Notes: generated by a model from the letters alone, not told the origin. A stretch of DNA of 64,000 nucleotides from Fusibacter bizertensis (GCF_029914245.1 NZ_JARYZI010000002.1:310001-374000), one strand, 5' to 3'. Shown: positions 27,742-36,566, counted from the first letter of the stretch. Program-made: numbers and translations.

Positions 27742-28116
27742 GTTAGCCTTCCTTATAGCGTTCATGTATAAAGATATCTTACATTTCACCAAACATAATT
27801 ACAACAACTCAGTAAAATTTATAATTCTATCGATAGTTAATATTTTAACTTTCAAGTCTCTTTTTGCTCAATATGAAATTTGAAAAAACAGTGTCCAAAA
27901 TACGTCTTTTGTGTAACAATTGTTTCTTTTTGTTAATGCAATAGACATTATTTTCTATTTATAATCTATTTTCCCAAGCTACAAAAGCCTTTTGTTACAT
28001 TTTATCAACAAAGTAGCTCTGTTTAATACAATTTCATATTACAAATTCACTTGCTTCCCAATTGTATTTTTATGTTTATTGTGATAATATTAACACAACG
28101 AACGGAGGACGATGCT
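27742..28116. other. AT-rich regulatory gap ahead of the hydrogenase module
   Basis: 375 bp without a supported gene. TATAAT (27960-27965) lies on the plus strand. There are also two loose inverted repeats with TTGTT/AACAA or TTGTG/CACAA ends (27992-28011 and 28079-28098). Neither strand shows an ORF with a ribosome site. Confidence 0.6.
28079..28098. promoter_or_regulatory. Rex-like inverted repeat before the hydrogenase module
   Basis: TTGTGATAATATTAACACAA is a 20-bp inverted repeat with one mismatched pair, ending 2 nt before the AACGGAGG ribosome region of the first gene. Its TTGTG...CACAA ends resemble sites of the NADH-sensing repressor Rex, which commonly controls fermentation and hydrogenase genes. 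It is 2 bp longer than the usual 18-bp site. Confidence 0.45.
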
Positions 28117-28362
28117 ATGGAAATCAAAATTTGTATTGGCAGTGCCTGTCACTTAAAAGGCTCATATGACGTTATAAAAAAATGTCAAAATTATATAAAA
28201 GAACATAATTTAAGCGACACCATCGAACTTAAGTCTGCATTTTGTCTAGGAAGATGCTCTGAAGCTGTTTCAGTTCAAGTCAATGCAACTGAAATTTTCT
28301 CCATATCTCCTGAAACCGCAGAAGGCTTTATGAAATTAATGCACCAAAGGACTGAGTTATGA
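28117..28362 (+). CDS. Thioredoxin-like [2Fe-2S] ferredoxin (HfsA/NuoE-like)
   Basis: An 81-residue protein with four cysteines in the thioredoxin-like [2Fe-2S] pattern: CIGSACHLKG near the N-terminus and CLGRCSEA near residue 47. Such small NuoE-like domains pass electrons to hydrogenases. ATG 28117 follows GGAGG. A longer frame back to 28051 has no ribosome site. Its stop overlaps the next start (ATGA), so it is coupled to the sensor hydrogenase. The gene order (small 2Fe-2S protein, PAS hydrogenase, SpoIIE phosphatase, hydrogenase) resembles the hfsABCD cluster of Thermoanaerobacterium. Confidence 0.8.
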   Translation: MEIKICIGSACHLKGSYDVIKKCQNYIKEHNLSDTIELKSAFCLGRCSEAVSVQVNATEIFSISPETAEGFMKLMHQRTEL

Positions 28363-30086
28363 AGTTTATAGAATTTGATCACAACAAATGCGACGAATGT
28401 TTTAAGTGCTTACGTGTGTGCCCAACAAAAGCGATTGCATTTACAAACCATAGTCGACATATAATAGATGAACTTTGTATCAAATGTGGGCTATGCCAGA
28501 TGCACTGTGCAACTGGTGCTTTAAAGATACAACTCGACCTGCGAACAGTACAAAGTGCGATCCACAATGGTGCAAAAGTTGTGGCATCACTAGCACCGTC
28601 TTTTGCAGGTGCTTTTAAACTAGATGAAGCTGGACAAATGGCAACTGCATTAAAACGTCTAGGTTTCTCTGTGGTAGAAGAAACTGCACGTGGCGCTGAG
28701 ATGACATCTTTAGAATACGAAAAGTATATAATAGAAGGAAAAAGTGAAAATCTGATTACAAGCTGTTGCCCATCAAGCAACTACTTGATAGAACACTACT
28801 TTCAAGCTGCTTTACCATCGGTGATACCAGTTGTATCCCCTATGATTGCGCATGGTAAAGATCTTAAAATAAGATATGGAAACGACGCTTTTGTCGTATT
28901 TATCGGACCTTGCCTTGCTAAAAAAGCAGAAGCTGTTGATCTGCCTGGTAGCATCGATGCAGTCATTACCTTTAAAGAGCTCTCACAGTGGCTTGCACAT
29001 GAACATATTATCCCTTCAAATTTAGATGCTACTGATTTTGATACGCCAGTCACACAACGCGGTCGCGCATACCCTATGGGGGGAAGTTTGTGGCGCGGAG
29101 ATCTAGAATCAAGAATAAATCCCAAATACAAGTACCTTCATATCGATGGCATTGACGATTGCAAGAGTTTCTTAAGCGCTGTTGTTGCAGGTGAGATAAC
29201 GGGATATTGTGCCGAAATCAATATCTGCTCTGGGAGTTGCCTTGGTGGACCCGATATGCCTGATGAGTCTCCCAATCTTTACAAACGTATGAGTTTGATG
29301 AACACACATATTAACAACAAGTGTTCTATGAGCGAATACGCACCTTGCGATGTCACTCAGGAAAGTTTGATGAGAACCTTTGTTCCAAAGAACAACTTGT
29401 TTCCACCTGTTAATGACAATCAAATTTCTGAAATTTTGATCAAGATGGAAAAATACAGCGAAACAGATCAGTTAAATTGCGGCGCTTGTGGTTACTCATC
29501 TTGTTATGATAAAGCAATTGCAATTTCTAGAGGACTTTCTGATATCAACATGTGCTTAGATAGTCTTCGAAAAAAAGCTGAAAGCTTACAAAGTATTATC
29601 TTTGAAAATAGTCCCAATGCCATCTGTATCTTAGATGGAGAGTTTAGAATACAAGAAGTTAATCCATCCTTCAACCGATTGCTCAATGCTTCAAAGATTA
29701 GATTGAAGCATTGGCCAATCGCAGCTCTAGTAGAAGATTCAATATTTGATGATATTAAAAATTCTATGCATGAGCATATAGGGAAAAAAATATATCTCGA
29801 AAGTATCGAGCGAACCTTTTATGCTAACGTCGTTAAGATCCAAAACGGAAAAATCTATGTCGGTATCTTTACTGATATTACTGAATATGAAAACAGCCGT
29901 GAAGAGTTTGAGCGTGTTAAATCAGAAACCCTGATAACATGTCAGCAAGTCATCGATAAACAGATGAGAATTGCACAGGAAATAGCTAGTTTGTTAGGTG
30001 AAACCACTGCTGAAACAAAAGTTGGACTAAACAAACTAAAGAAACTTGTGATCACCAATAACAGCGACTTAAGTGGAGGTGATTAA
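28359..30086 (+). CDS. PAS-domain [FeFe]-hydrogenase-like sensor protein (HfsB-like)
   Basis: 575 residues. Two [4Fe-4S] ferredoxin sites are present (Cys11/14/17/21 and 40/43/46/50). The H-cluster domain follows with TSCCPS (Cys136, Cys137), GPCLAKKAEA (Cys185) and ICSGSCLGGP (Cys290, Cys294). A further CGACGYSSC iron-sulfur motif (374-382) and a PAS domain (about 405-510) with a short coiled tail complete it. All four H-cluster cysteine ligands and the proton-relay cysteine remain, but the usual Met before the second-motif cysteine is Gly. This is the architecture of putative H2-sensing group C hydrogenases. The adjacent SpoIIE phosphatase is the likely output partner. No membrane anchor. 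Confidence 0.87.
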   Translation: MKFIEFDHNKCDECFKCLRVCPTKAIAFTNHSRHIIDELCIKCGLCQMHCATGALKIQLDLRTVQSAIHNGAKVVASLAPSFAGAFKLDEAGQMATALKRLGFSVVEETARGAEMTSLEYEKYIIEGKSENLITSCCPSSNYLIEHYFQAALPSVIPVVSPMIAHGKDLKIRYGNDAFVVFIGPCLAKKAEAVDLPGSIDAVITFKELSQWLAHEHIIPSNLDATDFDTPVTQRGRAYPMGGSLWRGDLESRINPKYKYLHIDGIDDCKSFLSAVVAGEITGYCAEINICSGSCLGGPDMPDESPNLYKRMSLMNTHINNKCSMSEYAPCDVTQESLMRTFVPKNNLFPPVNDNQISEILIKMEKYSETDQLNCGACGYSSCYDKAIAISRGLSDINMCLDSLRKKAESLQSIIFENSPNAICILDGEFRIQEVNPSFNRLLNASKIRLKHWPIAALVEDSIFDDIKNSMHEHIGKKIYLESIERTFYANVVKIQNGKIYVGIFTDITEYENSREEFERVKSETLITCQQVIDKQMRIAQEIASLLGETTAETKVGLNKLKKLVITNNSDLSGGD

Positions 30087-30087
30087 T

Positions 30088-31254
30088 GTGGAGGGTATGC
30101 CTCATTACATCGATATATCTTCACATTCTCTCAACAAATATGGCGAAGAATTATGCGGTGATAAAGTAGAAGTTGTCAAAGGAAATAAACGTACCATTGT
30201 CGTGCTAGCAGATGGCTTGGGGAGCGGTGTTAAGGCAAATATCTTAGCAACACTTACAAGTAAAATTATGATTACTATGCTCGAACATGGGGCAGATCTA
30301 AAAGAGACAATAGATACAATTACCAATACATTACCCATCTGTAATGTGAGAAAAATTGGTTACTCTACTTTTTCAATTTTAGATATTGACGATTGTCTCA
30401 ATGCGCGCATTATTGAATATGACAACCCACCAGCTTTTATCGTAAGAGATGGCGAATTGATATCACCAGAAAAATCCATGATTCGATCTGGAGATAAAAA
30501 CGTTTGGGTTACAGAATTCGAACTTAAGTTAAACGATGAAATAACACTTTGTTCTGACGGTGTGATCCATGCAGGGGTTGGTGTGATGCTAAACCATGGA
30601 TGGGAATGGGAGCATGTTGGTAGCTTCATTGCAGAGCAGGAAATTAGTTCTGCAGATAAGCTAAATAGAAGGCTTCTTGAAACGTGTAATCGGCTTTATG
30701 ACGGAAGACCTGGAGATGATGCAACTGTTGTCACCATGCGCGTTCGAAAGCCAGAAATTGCTCAGATTTTAACTGGACCACCTGATCACAAGGCAAAAGA
30801 TACCATTACGATTAAAAACTTTATGAATCAATCAGGTCGTAAAATCGTATGTGGAGGAACAGCTGCAAATATTCTATCTCGTGAACTCGATCGAGAGATT
30901 GTTACTGATATTGAATATATTGATCCATTCATACCACCAACTGCAAAAATAAAGGGCATTGATCTCGTAACTGAAGGTGTTCTAACACTGAAGATGGCAC
31001 TTACAAAGTTACAATCGATCAACGAATGCTGTGAAGAGCCTATCTTTAATAAAAAAGATGGTGTCACTAAACTCTTAAAACTATTAATCGAAGAAAGCAC
31101 ACACGTTCATTTTTGGGTTGGTAGAGCTATTAATCCAGCACATCAAAATCCTGATTTTCCAAAGGATTTAAGTATAAAAATCAACATCATTAGAGATATA
31201 GAAAAAGAATTAAAAAAAATGGGGAAATTTGTTCAAATATTTTATACCGATTAA
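30088..31254 (+). CDS. SpoIIE-family PP2C protein phosphatase (HfsC-like)
   Basis: 388 residues. The N-terminal half is a SpoIIE/PP2C domain with metal-binding motifs ADGLGSG, CSDGV and GDDATVV. The C-terminal about 160 residues are uncharacterised, with a conserved NQSGRKIVCGGTAANI segment. It is predicted to remove phosphate from a serine or threonine of a target, possibly an anti-sigma-antagonist type protein, downstream of the hydrogenase sensor. GTG 30088, one base after the previous stop, has GGAGG at 8 nt and is preferred over an internal ATG (30097) or the longer overlapping frame from 30073. No kinase or STAS partner is in the window. Confidence 0.83.
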   Translation: MEGMPHYIDISSHSLNKYGEELCGDKVEVVKGNKRTIVVLADGLGSGVKANILATLTSKIMITMLEHGADLKETIDTITNTLPICNVRKIGYSTFSILDIDDCLNARIIEYDNPPAFIVRDGELISPEKSMIRSGDKNVWVTEFELKLNDEITLCSDGVIHAGVGVMLNHGWEWEHVGSFIAEQEISSADKLNRRLLETCNRLYDGRPGDDATVVTMRVRKPEIAQILTGPPDHKAKDTITIKNFMNQSGRKIVCGGTAANILSRELDREIVTDIEYIDPFIPPTAKIKGIDLVTEGVLTLKMALTKLQSINECCEEPIFNKKDGVTKLLKLLIEESTHVHFWVGRAINPAHQNPDFPKDLSIKINIIRDIEKELKKMGKFVQIFYTD

Positions 31255-31275
31255 CATGAACAAGCAGGTGAATTT

Positions 31276-32703
31276 ATGAGAAAGTTCGAAAACCAAGTAC
31301 AATTGATTAAACACGAAGTTTTAAAAGAAGTCTCAAAGTATGCTTTTGAAGGTACTTTGGATGAGAATGTTGCACTCATACCAGTCAATGTAAACCCTGG
31401 TCCGGATGAGAAATACCGCTGCTGTATTTTTCACGAACGCGCAATTACTGCTGATCGTGTTAAACTCGCAATGGGTGGAAATCCATTTGTGCCAGGTGTT
31501 GTTGAAGTCTTAGAATCCGCTTGTGATCAATGTCCTGTCGACCGATATGTCGTCACAGAAACATGCCGCGGATGCTTGGCACATCGTTGCCAAGGAGCTT
31601 GTCCGGTAGATGCGATAAGTATCAATAAAGGTAGAGCAGAAATCGACCACCATAAATGCATAGAGTGTGGCAAATGTAAAGAAAGCTGCCCTTACAATGC
31701 CATCGCTGATGTGATGAGACCCTGTAGACGTGATTGTCCAGTCGATGCAATCCATATAGATAGTAGAAAGAAAGCTGTTATAAATTATGATGAATGTATC
31801 TCTTGTGGGGCATGTGTTTACAATTGTCCTTTCGGAGCTATTCAAGATAAATCAGAAATCACCGAAGTTATTAAAGCACTCAGTGACAAAGAATCAAACA
31901 TATATGCCATGCTAGCTCCAGCTTTTGCCTCTCAGTTTGACTATGTAGATCTTGGTCAAGTTATTACTGGTTTAAAACTTATAGGCTTTAGAGATGTAGT
32001 AGAAGTTGCCCTCGGTGCCGATCTAGTCACAAGACATGAAGCTACCGAACTTATACAGATGAAAATCAACGGAGAAACACTTACCAGTTCTTGTTGTCCT
32101 AGCTTTGTGGAATTCATCCACAAAAAATTTCCTGAGCTTATAGACAACATTTCACATACTGTGTCGCCTATGACCGCAACTGCTCGTTTGATTAAAAGTA
32201 TTGATCCTACAGCAAAAGTTGTATTCATTGGACCTTGCATCGGTAAAAAGCTCGAAAAACAAAGAGCGCTAGATACCGAATTTGTACTAACATTTGAAGA
32301 AATAGCCGCCATGATCGATGCAAAATCTATCGATTTGAACGCCTTAACCCCACAACCCCTCAACAACGCTTCCTACTATGGAAGAAAGTTTGCATCATCA
32401 GGCGGCGTGTCTTCATCTGTTTTAAACCATTTATCAGAACAAGGTTGTGTAGACCTACAAGTAGAAACTTGTGACGGTATTGCAGCATGTTCAAAAGCTT
32501 TGAAATTGCTAAAATTCAAGAAACATACAGTGGATTTTATAGAAGGCATGGCATGTAAAGGCGGTTGTATCAAAGGTCCCGTTACCATGCATCATGGTCC
32601 AAAGGATATAAAGTCTATAGAAAGCTATGCTAAACTTGCAATTGAGCCCACACCAGATGATGCACTACGCATCTTTAACACCGCAAATATCTCATTAATA
32701 TAG
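31276..32703 (+). CDS. [FeFe]-hydrogenase with multiple [4Fe-4S] clusters (HfsD-like)
   Basis: 475 residues. The N-terminal about 190 residues are cysteine-rich, with the sets CRGCLAHRCQGACP, CIECGKCKESCP and CISCGACVYNCP. The H-cluster domain then carries SSCCPS (Cys273, Cys274), GPCIGKKLEK (Cys321) and GMACKGGCIKGP (Cys427, Cys431). The four cluster ligands and the proton-relay cysteine are intact, so catalysis is possible. It resembles monomeric group B/HfsD enzymes, soluble and ferredoxin-linked. Gly replaces Met before Cys321. AGGTG precedes the ATG, 21 nt behind the phosphatase gene. hydEFG maturases are not in the window. A long hairpin ends the operon. Confidence 0.87.
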   Translation: MRKFENQVQLIKHEVLKEVSKYAFEGTLDENVALIPVNVNPGPDEKYRCCIFHERAITADRVKLAMGGNPFVPGVVEVLESACDQCPVDRYVVTETCRGCLAHRCQGACPVDAISINKGRAEIDHHKCIECGKCKESCPYNAIADVMRPCRRDCPVDAIHIDSRKKAVINYDECISCGACVYNCPFGAIQDKSEITEVIKALSDKESNIYAMLAPAFASQFDYVDLGQVITGLKLIGFRDVVEVALGADLVTRHEATELIQMKINGETLTSSCCPSFVEFIHKKFPELIDNISHTVSPMTATARLIKSIDPTAKVVFIGPCIGKKLEKQRALDTEFVLTFEEIAAMIDAKSIDLNALTPQPLNNASYYGRKFASSGGVSSSVLNHLSEQGCVDLQVETCDGIAACSKALKLLKFKKHTVDFIEGMACKGGCIKGPVTMHHGPKDIKSIESYAKLAIEPTPDDALRIFNTANISLI

Positions 32704-32823
32704 AACTCATCTTTAAGATGAAGGACATGTAGGCGTCCCCAAGTCTACATACAAAAAGGAGTTACACTTATAGATACCACCTCATCCCTGTGGTTATATC
32801 TATACTGTATAACTCCTTTAACA
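32704..32823 (+). terminator. Structured 3' region and terminator of the hydrogenase module
   Basis: Three stems in succession: TCATCTT/AAGATGA (about 32707-32721), ATGTAG/CTACAT (32728-32749), then a long stem AAAGGAGTTA/TAACTCCTTT with inner TATAGATA/TATCTATA and CCAC/GTGG helices (32756-32820). The last is followed by a weak T-rich tract. More structure is present than termination needs. Confidence 0.6.
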
Positions 32824-32850
32824 TTTTACATTAACATCTAAATCTTCATT

Positions 32851-33177
32851 TTATATCTGAATCAACATCATATACACTGCGGTTCCACTTAAGATGCTTA
32901 CAAGATTATTGCGTTTCCAAAGGTGAAGAACAGTTGTTATTGTTATTGCAGTAGCTACTGGTATAACTTCATCTATCGCACTAATGTTCACTGATTTCAA
33001 ACTATAGATGATTAACATGCCCATCACAGCAGGTGGTAAAACACTGCCCATATAGGCTACCCATTTTGGGGTTTTTTTACCTTTTCTAAAAAGCACAAAA
33101 GGTGCAAGACGAATCAAATATGTCACAATTGCCATAACCGCAATTGCATACCACTTAACCACGGTTATCACCCCCAC
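32851..33177 (-). CDS. azlD: AzlD family branched-chain amino-acid exporter subunit
   Basis: 108 residues with about four membrane helices, of the AzlD family (segment YLIRLAPFVLFRK and a PPAVMGMLI helix). AzlC and AzlD together export branched-chain amino acids and toxic analogues. The gene overlaps the end of azlC by 23 bp, consistent with obligate pairing. It ends just before the hydrogenase terminator on the opposite strand. Confidence 0.85.
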   Translation of the reverse strand: MGVITVVKWYAIAVMAIVTYLIRLAPFVLFRKGKKTPKWVAYMGSVLPPAVMGMLIIYSLKSVNISAIDEVIPVATAITITTVLHLWKRNNLVSILSGTAVYMMLIQI

Positions 33178-33874
33178 TCTTATATCTTCGAACTACCAGC
33201 AAAAAACTAAACATCATGACCATCGCTGGTAGTACCATCTGTGATGGTCCAAATATTTTGATTGCAATAATGGCAGATAGAACCCCAGTTATTGCAGGAA
33301 GATGGTTTTTATTTGCCAACCATTGTTCAATAAAAATTACAACGAAAAGTGCAGTCATCGCAAAATCGATCCCTGTTGTATCAAAGTGGATCATATTTCC
33401 TACCAAAGCACCTAATACAGTGCCAACGATCCAATATGATTGATTTAAAATCAATATTGTAAAAAACAAAGTCTCTTGTTCTATTTCTTCTTGCGCTGAA
33501 ACACCACATAATAATGAATATGTTTCATCAGTCATTCCAAATATTAAATATTGTTTTTTCCAACCATATGATTTAAACGTATCAACAAAAGACAAGCCAT
33601 AAAACAAATGTCTGATGTTGACAAATAAAGTCATCAAAGCGACTTGAATCAAATTTATAGGTGCAATCAATATTTGAATCGCAACGAACTGCATCGCTCC
33701 TGCATATAAAAAAACACTCATTGCTAGGCCTGCCCACAGTGATAAACCTGATTTAACTATTAATAAGCCATAGGCCATTCCGACTGATATATAACCCAAC
33801 ATTACAGGAATTGTATATGGTATCGCAATTTTTAGGATGCGTTTAATATAGACCCCTCCCTTATCTGATTTCAA
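33155..33874 (-). CDS. azlC: AzlC family branched-chain amino-acid permease
   Basis: Up to 239 residues with about seven membrane helices. Typical AzlC blocks are GYISVGMAYGLL, YAGAMQFVA, NIRHLFYGLS and the conserved FGMTDETY. It is the large subunit of the AzlCD exporter. Start problem: the only standard start is TTG at 33874, without a convincing site and inside the preceding GNAT gene. A strong GGGAGGGG lies further in, at good spacing to an ATT (codon 10). That noncanonical codon may be the true start. Confidence 0.84.
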   Translation of the reverse strand: MKSDKGGVYIKRILKIAIPYTIPVMLGYISVGMAYGLLIVKSGLSLWAGLAMSVFLYAGAMQFVAIQILIAPINLIQVALMTLFVNIRHLFYGLSFVDTFKSYGWKKQYLIFGMTDETYSLLCGVSAQEEIEQETLFFTILILNQSYWIVGTVLGALVGNMIHFDTTGIDFAMTALFVVIFIEQWLANKNHLPAITGVLSAIIAIKIFGPSQMVLPAMVMMFSFLLVVRRYKSGGDNRG

Positions 33875-34316
33875 ATCTCATTTTAGGAATCTCTCTCTTT
33901 GGCATTACCATCGAAATGACGTTTTCCATCAAGATTGCACCTCGCGATTGGTAAAAAGGCATCGCTTCAGGACTTGTTACAAATTCAACTAATGAAATTT
34001 GATTTTCTTTACAAACTTCTACTAACTTTTCCCACATTATTTTTCCATATCCTTTACGGATAAAATCAGCGGAAATATAGAAAAATTCTAAAATGCTAAT
34101 TAACTCTTCTTTGACAATTCCAAAAAATCCAACACACTGGTCTTCATCATAAAGCTCATAGACAAGTTGTGATGAGATAAAATCAGGTGTTACATCATAT
34201 AATATCTCAAAAAGATTCATAAACTCATCATCAAACCCCCAAGTGGCTTCTGAATCAACTGCGATCTTTGTCAACATCTCAGCATCTTCGATTTGTGCTT
34301 TTTTTAATTTTATCAT
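33861..34316 (-). CDS. GNAT family N-acetyltransferase
   Basis: 151 residues with the GNAT fold: beta strands giving CVGFFGIV, then the acetyl-CoA loop in IRKGYGKIMWEKL (R-K-G-Y-G) and the C-terminal block EFVTSPEAMPFYQSRGA. ATG 34316 follows GAGGAGGAG, so the longer frame to 34343 is not used. It is the first gene of a unit with azlCD and overlaps azlC slightly. The acceptor is unknown; an amino-acid-like substrate would fit the exporter neighbours but is a guess. Confidence 0.8.
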   Translation of the reverse strand: MIKLKKAQIEDAEMLTKIAVDSEATWGFDDEFMNLFEILYDVTPDFISSQLVYELYDEDQCVGFFGIVKEELISILEFFYISADFIRKGYGKIMWEKLVEVCKENQISLVEFVTSPEAMPFYQSRGAILMENVISMVMPKREIPKMRFEIR

Positions 34317-34426
34317 ATACAACTCCTCCTCAGATTCGCACACTTGATTTCCTTTTTAATATAAATATAGTTTCAACATAATAAAATGTGGTATATAAGA
34401 ATTATAAACATTTAGGAGGTAAAAAC

Positions 34427-34726
34427 ATGGAAAATAAAAATAATAATCTAATTGGTGCCGTCGCATATATTTTATTCTTTATTCCTTTATTGGTAGATAA
34501 AGATTCAGAATTTGGTAAGTTTCATGCCAATCAAGGTTTAGTTCTATTACTACTATCAATTGCAGTAAGTGTTGTTGGTTCTATTATACCATTTCTCGGT
34601 TGGTTTATCATTGCACCAATCGGTGGCTTATTGGTACTTGTGCTTGCTATTATGGGGATCATCAATGCACTTAATGGTGAACAAAAGGAATTACCAATTA
34701 TTGGAGGAATCAAACTTCTTAAATAA
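34427..34726 (+). CDS. DUF4870/Tic20-like small membrane protein
   Basis: 99 residues with three hydrophobic helices. It has the family's pattern NLIGAVAYILFFIPLL, DSEFGKFHANQGLVL and a final short LNGEQKELPIIGGIKLL tail. Such proteins are membrane proteins of unknown function. AGGAGG lies 7 nt from ATG 34427; the longer frame from 34388 is unsupported. Its own terminator follows. Confidence 0.84.
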   Translation: MENKNNNLIGAVAYILFFIPLLVDKDSEFGKFHANQGLVLLLLSIAVSVVGSIIPFLGWFIIAPIGGLLVLVLAIMGIINALNGEQKELPIIGGIKLLK

Positions 34727-34746
34727 ATTAAAGCACTTATACAATT

Positions 34747-34770
34747 AAAACACCATTATTGGTGTTTTTT
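34747..34770 (+). terminator. Terminator after the DUF4870 gene
   Basis: AAAACACCA-TTAT-TGGTGTTTT followed by a run of T on the plus strand. Confidence 0.88.
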
Positions 34771-34774
34771 TTAC

Positions 34775-35365
34775 TTATAATGACGTAATAGCATCAAAAA
34801 CACGAGCCAGTGATGGATGATCATAATGTATATAGGTTAAAGCCATTTCTATATGTTTTTCAATTAACAAAAAGACAGGTTTAGCGCCTTCATTGCTATA
34901 ATAATAAAGGTACATCGGCATCATATCAGTCGGCGTTGGCAGAAAATATTGAATGGCTAGTCTTTGTGCACCAAGTTTTTCATAATAGCTTATTCTTCGA
35001 GACTGATTTATATCACTGCCATCAGGCACTTCAACTTCGATATACATCCCTTTCACACCGTTAAAACACTGCATGATATATTGAAAGAAAATAGATCCAT
35101 AGCCTTTTCCTTGAAACTTTCTCTCCATCACCAAGTAATCTAGCCAAATAAACGACTGATTCTTCGGATGATAGATCATGGCGAATCCAAGTCGCTCTAA
35201 CTGTTCAAACTGTATATCTTCAGCAATAAGGAGTTTATAATCACCTCTTTCTAACAAAAGACTTAACTGCTCGATACTCTTCCTTTCCGCTTCTGGAAAC
35301 TCACTTGCATAACTCGGATAAATGGCAATAAGATCCGCTATATTCCCTAATCTATAATGAATCAT
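34775..35365 (-). CDS. GNAT family N-acetyltransferase
   Basis: 196 residues. The GNAT core includes the strand FIWLDYLVMERKFQGKGYG, with acetyl-CoA loop QGKGYG, and the following MYIEVEVPDG strand. The C-terminus is longer than minimal GNATs. It overlaps the upstream MFS exporter gene by 14 bp and is translated from the same message. The paired transporter and acetyltransferase could act together on one compound, for example modification and export of a toxic molecule. That is inference from position only. Confidence 0.8.
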   Translation of the reverse strand: MIHYRLGNIADLIAIYPSYASEFPEAERKSIEQLSLLLERGDYKLLIAEDIQFEQLERLGFAMIYHPKNQSFIWLDYLVMERKFQGKGYGSIFFQYIMQCFNGVKGMYIEVEVPDGSDINQSRRISYYEKLGAQRLAIQYFLPTPTDMMPMYLYYYSNEGAKPVFLLIEKHIEMALTYIHYDHPSLARVFDAITSL

Positions 35366-36566
35366 TATTGAATACCTCCTGTTTATTTCGATACTTTTTA
35401 ACGATAAAAGCAGTACACAGGTTTAGACATATAAAAGTTAAAAGTACCCAGAAAATTTGTTTGATTCCAAATTGTATTGATACATATGTTCCAAGTACTG
35501 GTGACACCATCCACCCCAATGACCCCACTAAACCTTGAATTCCAAAGAGTGTTCCTCTCTTATCAGGACTTGTCATCTCAGCGGTTTGTGAAGTGATAAG
35601 CGGCTCTATACCTCCAATAATAAAAAATAAAAGTGTGTAAAAAACTACAAAACTAGTCATCCCACTTGTCAAATTGAGAATTAGAACATCAACAAGTGCC
35701 AATGATAACATAATGCGAATCATCTTCATCTTATCGTACTTATCGCCCAATCGACTAATCATAATTGCAGCTATTGCAGTCACAAAACCAATCAATCCAT
35801 TGATGCTACCAGTTGTTGAAGCTGCTCCTACTGTTGTATGCGTCAATTCTTGTACATATAAGGGAATAAATGGTGAAAATACGGTTCTAATCACTCTTTG
35901 TAAAAATAGCATTGCCATCAATAGCATTATCCCAACTGCAAAAATCTCTTTCCATTTACTACTCCCTTTGATCACGGAAGTTTTTCTTCTTTCGGGTTTC
36001 TTATCACCTTTTAAGAAAATAGTAACTAGTGCAAATCCAATTAGCATTAGAGCCGCTCCTACATAGAAACTTACTCTATAACCAAACGTCTCAGCTACTC
36101 TACCTCCCAAGAAAGGTCCAAGTGAATAACCGACAAAAGTCGATGAAGATAAAAAACCTAATGCATATGAGAGTTTATGGTTGGGGGTATTTACTGCTAC
36201 AAAAGCTGAAGAAGCTGTAATTGTGCCTGTAAAGAGACCTTGCATAAATCTAAGAATCAATAATTGCCATACTGAGGCCGAGAAGCCCATACCTGCTATG
36301 ATAATCACTGCAGCAAACATTGCACGTTGAATCATTAGTTTTTGTCCAAATCGATCAGAGAGGATTCCCCATATTGGCGACATAATCGCCATCGTAATCG
36401 CCGGTGCTAAACTTAGAACGCCAGTAAATATTTTTAATTGACCAGGATCAGTTACCCCTAACTCTTGTATAAAGAAAGGAATAAATGGTAAACCAAATCC
36501 AAAACTTGTTAATGAGATTACCTGTGAAATCCATAGTATATATAAGTTGATTTTCCACCTATCCAT
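35352..36566 (-). CDS. MFS multidrug-type exporter
   Basis: 404 residues with twelve membrane helices. MFS motif A is visible as GILSDRFGQKLMIQR between helices 2 and 3. A second, motif-A-like loop (SRLGDKYDKMKM) follows helix 8, and the LGFLSSSTFVGYSLGPFLGG helix resembles motif C of proton antiporters. It resembles the multidrug group that includes NorA-like proteins. The downstream GNAT gene overlaps. A divergent stand-alone winged-helix gene lies upstream and may regulate it. Confidence 0.84.
   Translation of the reverse strand: MDRWKINLYILWISQVISLTSFGFGLPFIPFFIQELGVTDPGQLKIFTGVLSLAPAITMAIMSPIWGILSDRFGQKLMIQRAMFAAVIIIAGMGFSASVWQLLILRFMQGLFTGTITASSAFVAVNTPNHKLSYALGFLSSSTFVGYSLGPFLGGRVAETFGYRVSFYVGAALMLIGFALVTIFLKGDKKPERRKTSVIKGSSKWKEIFAVGIMLLMAMLFLQRVIRTVFSPFIPLYVQELTHTTVGAASTTGSINGLIGFVTAIAAIMISRLGDKYDKMKMIRIMLSLALVDVLILNLTSGMTSFVVFYTLLFFIIGGIEPLITSQTAEMTSPDKRGTLFGIQGLVGSLGWMVSPVLGTYVSIQFGIKQIFWVLLTFICLNLCTAFIVKKYRNKQEVFNNDSL

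Noticed and set aside
28379-29131. Antisense reading frames opposite the hydrogenase sensor gene
   Set aside because: They are shadows of a gene with strong iron-sulfur and H-cluster motifs; no ribosome sites and low-complexity composition.
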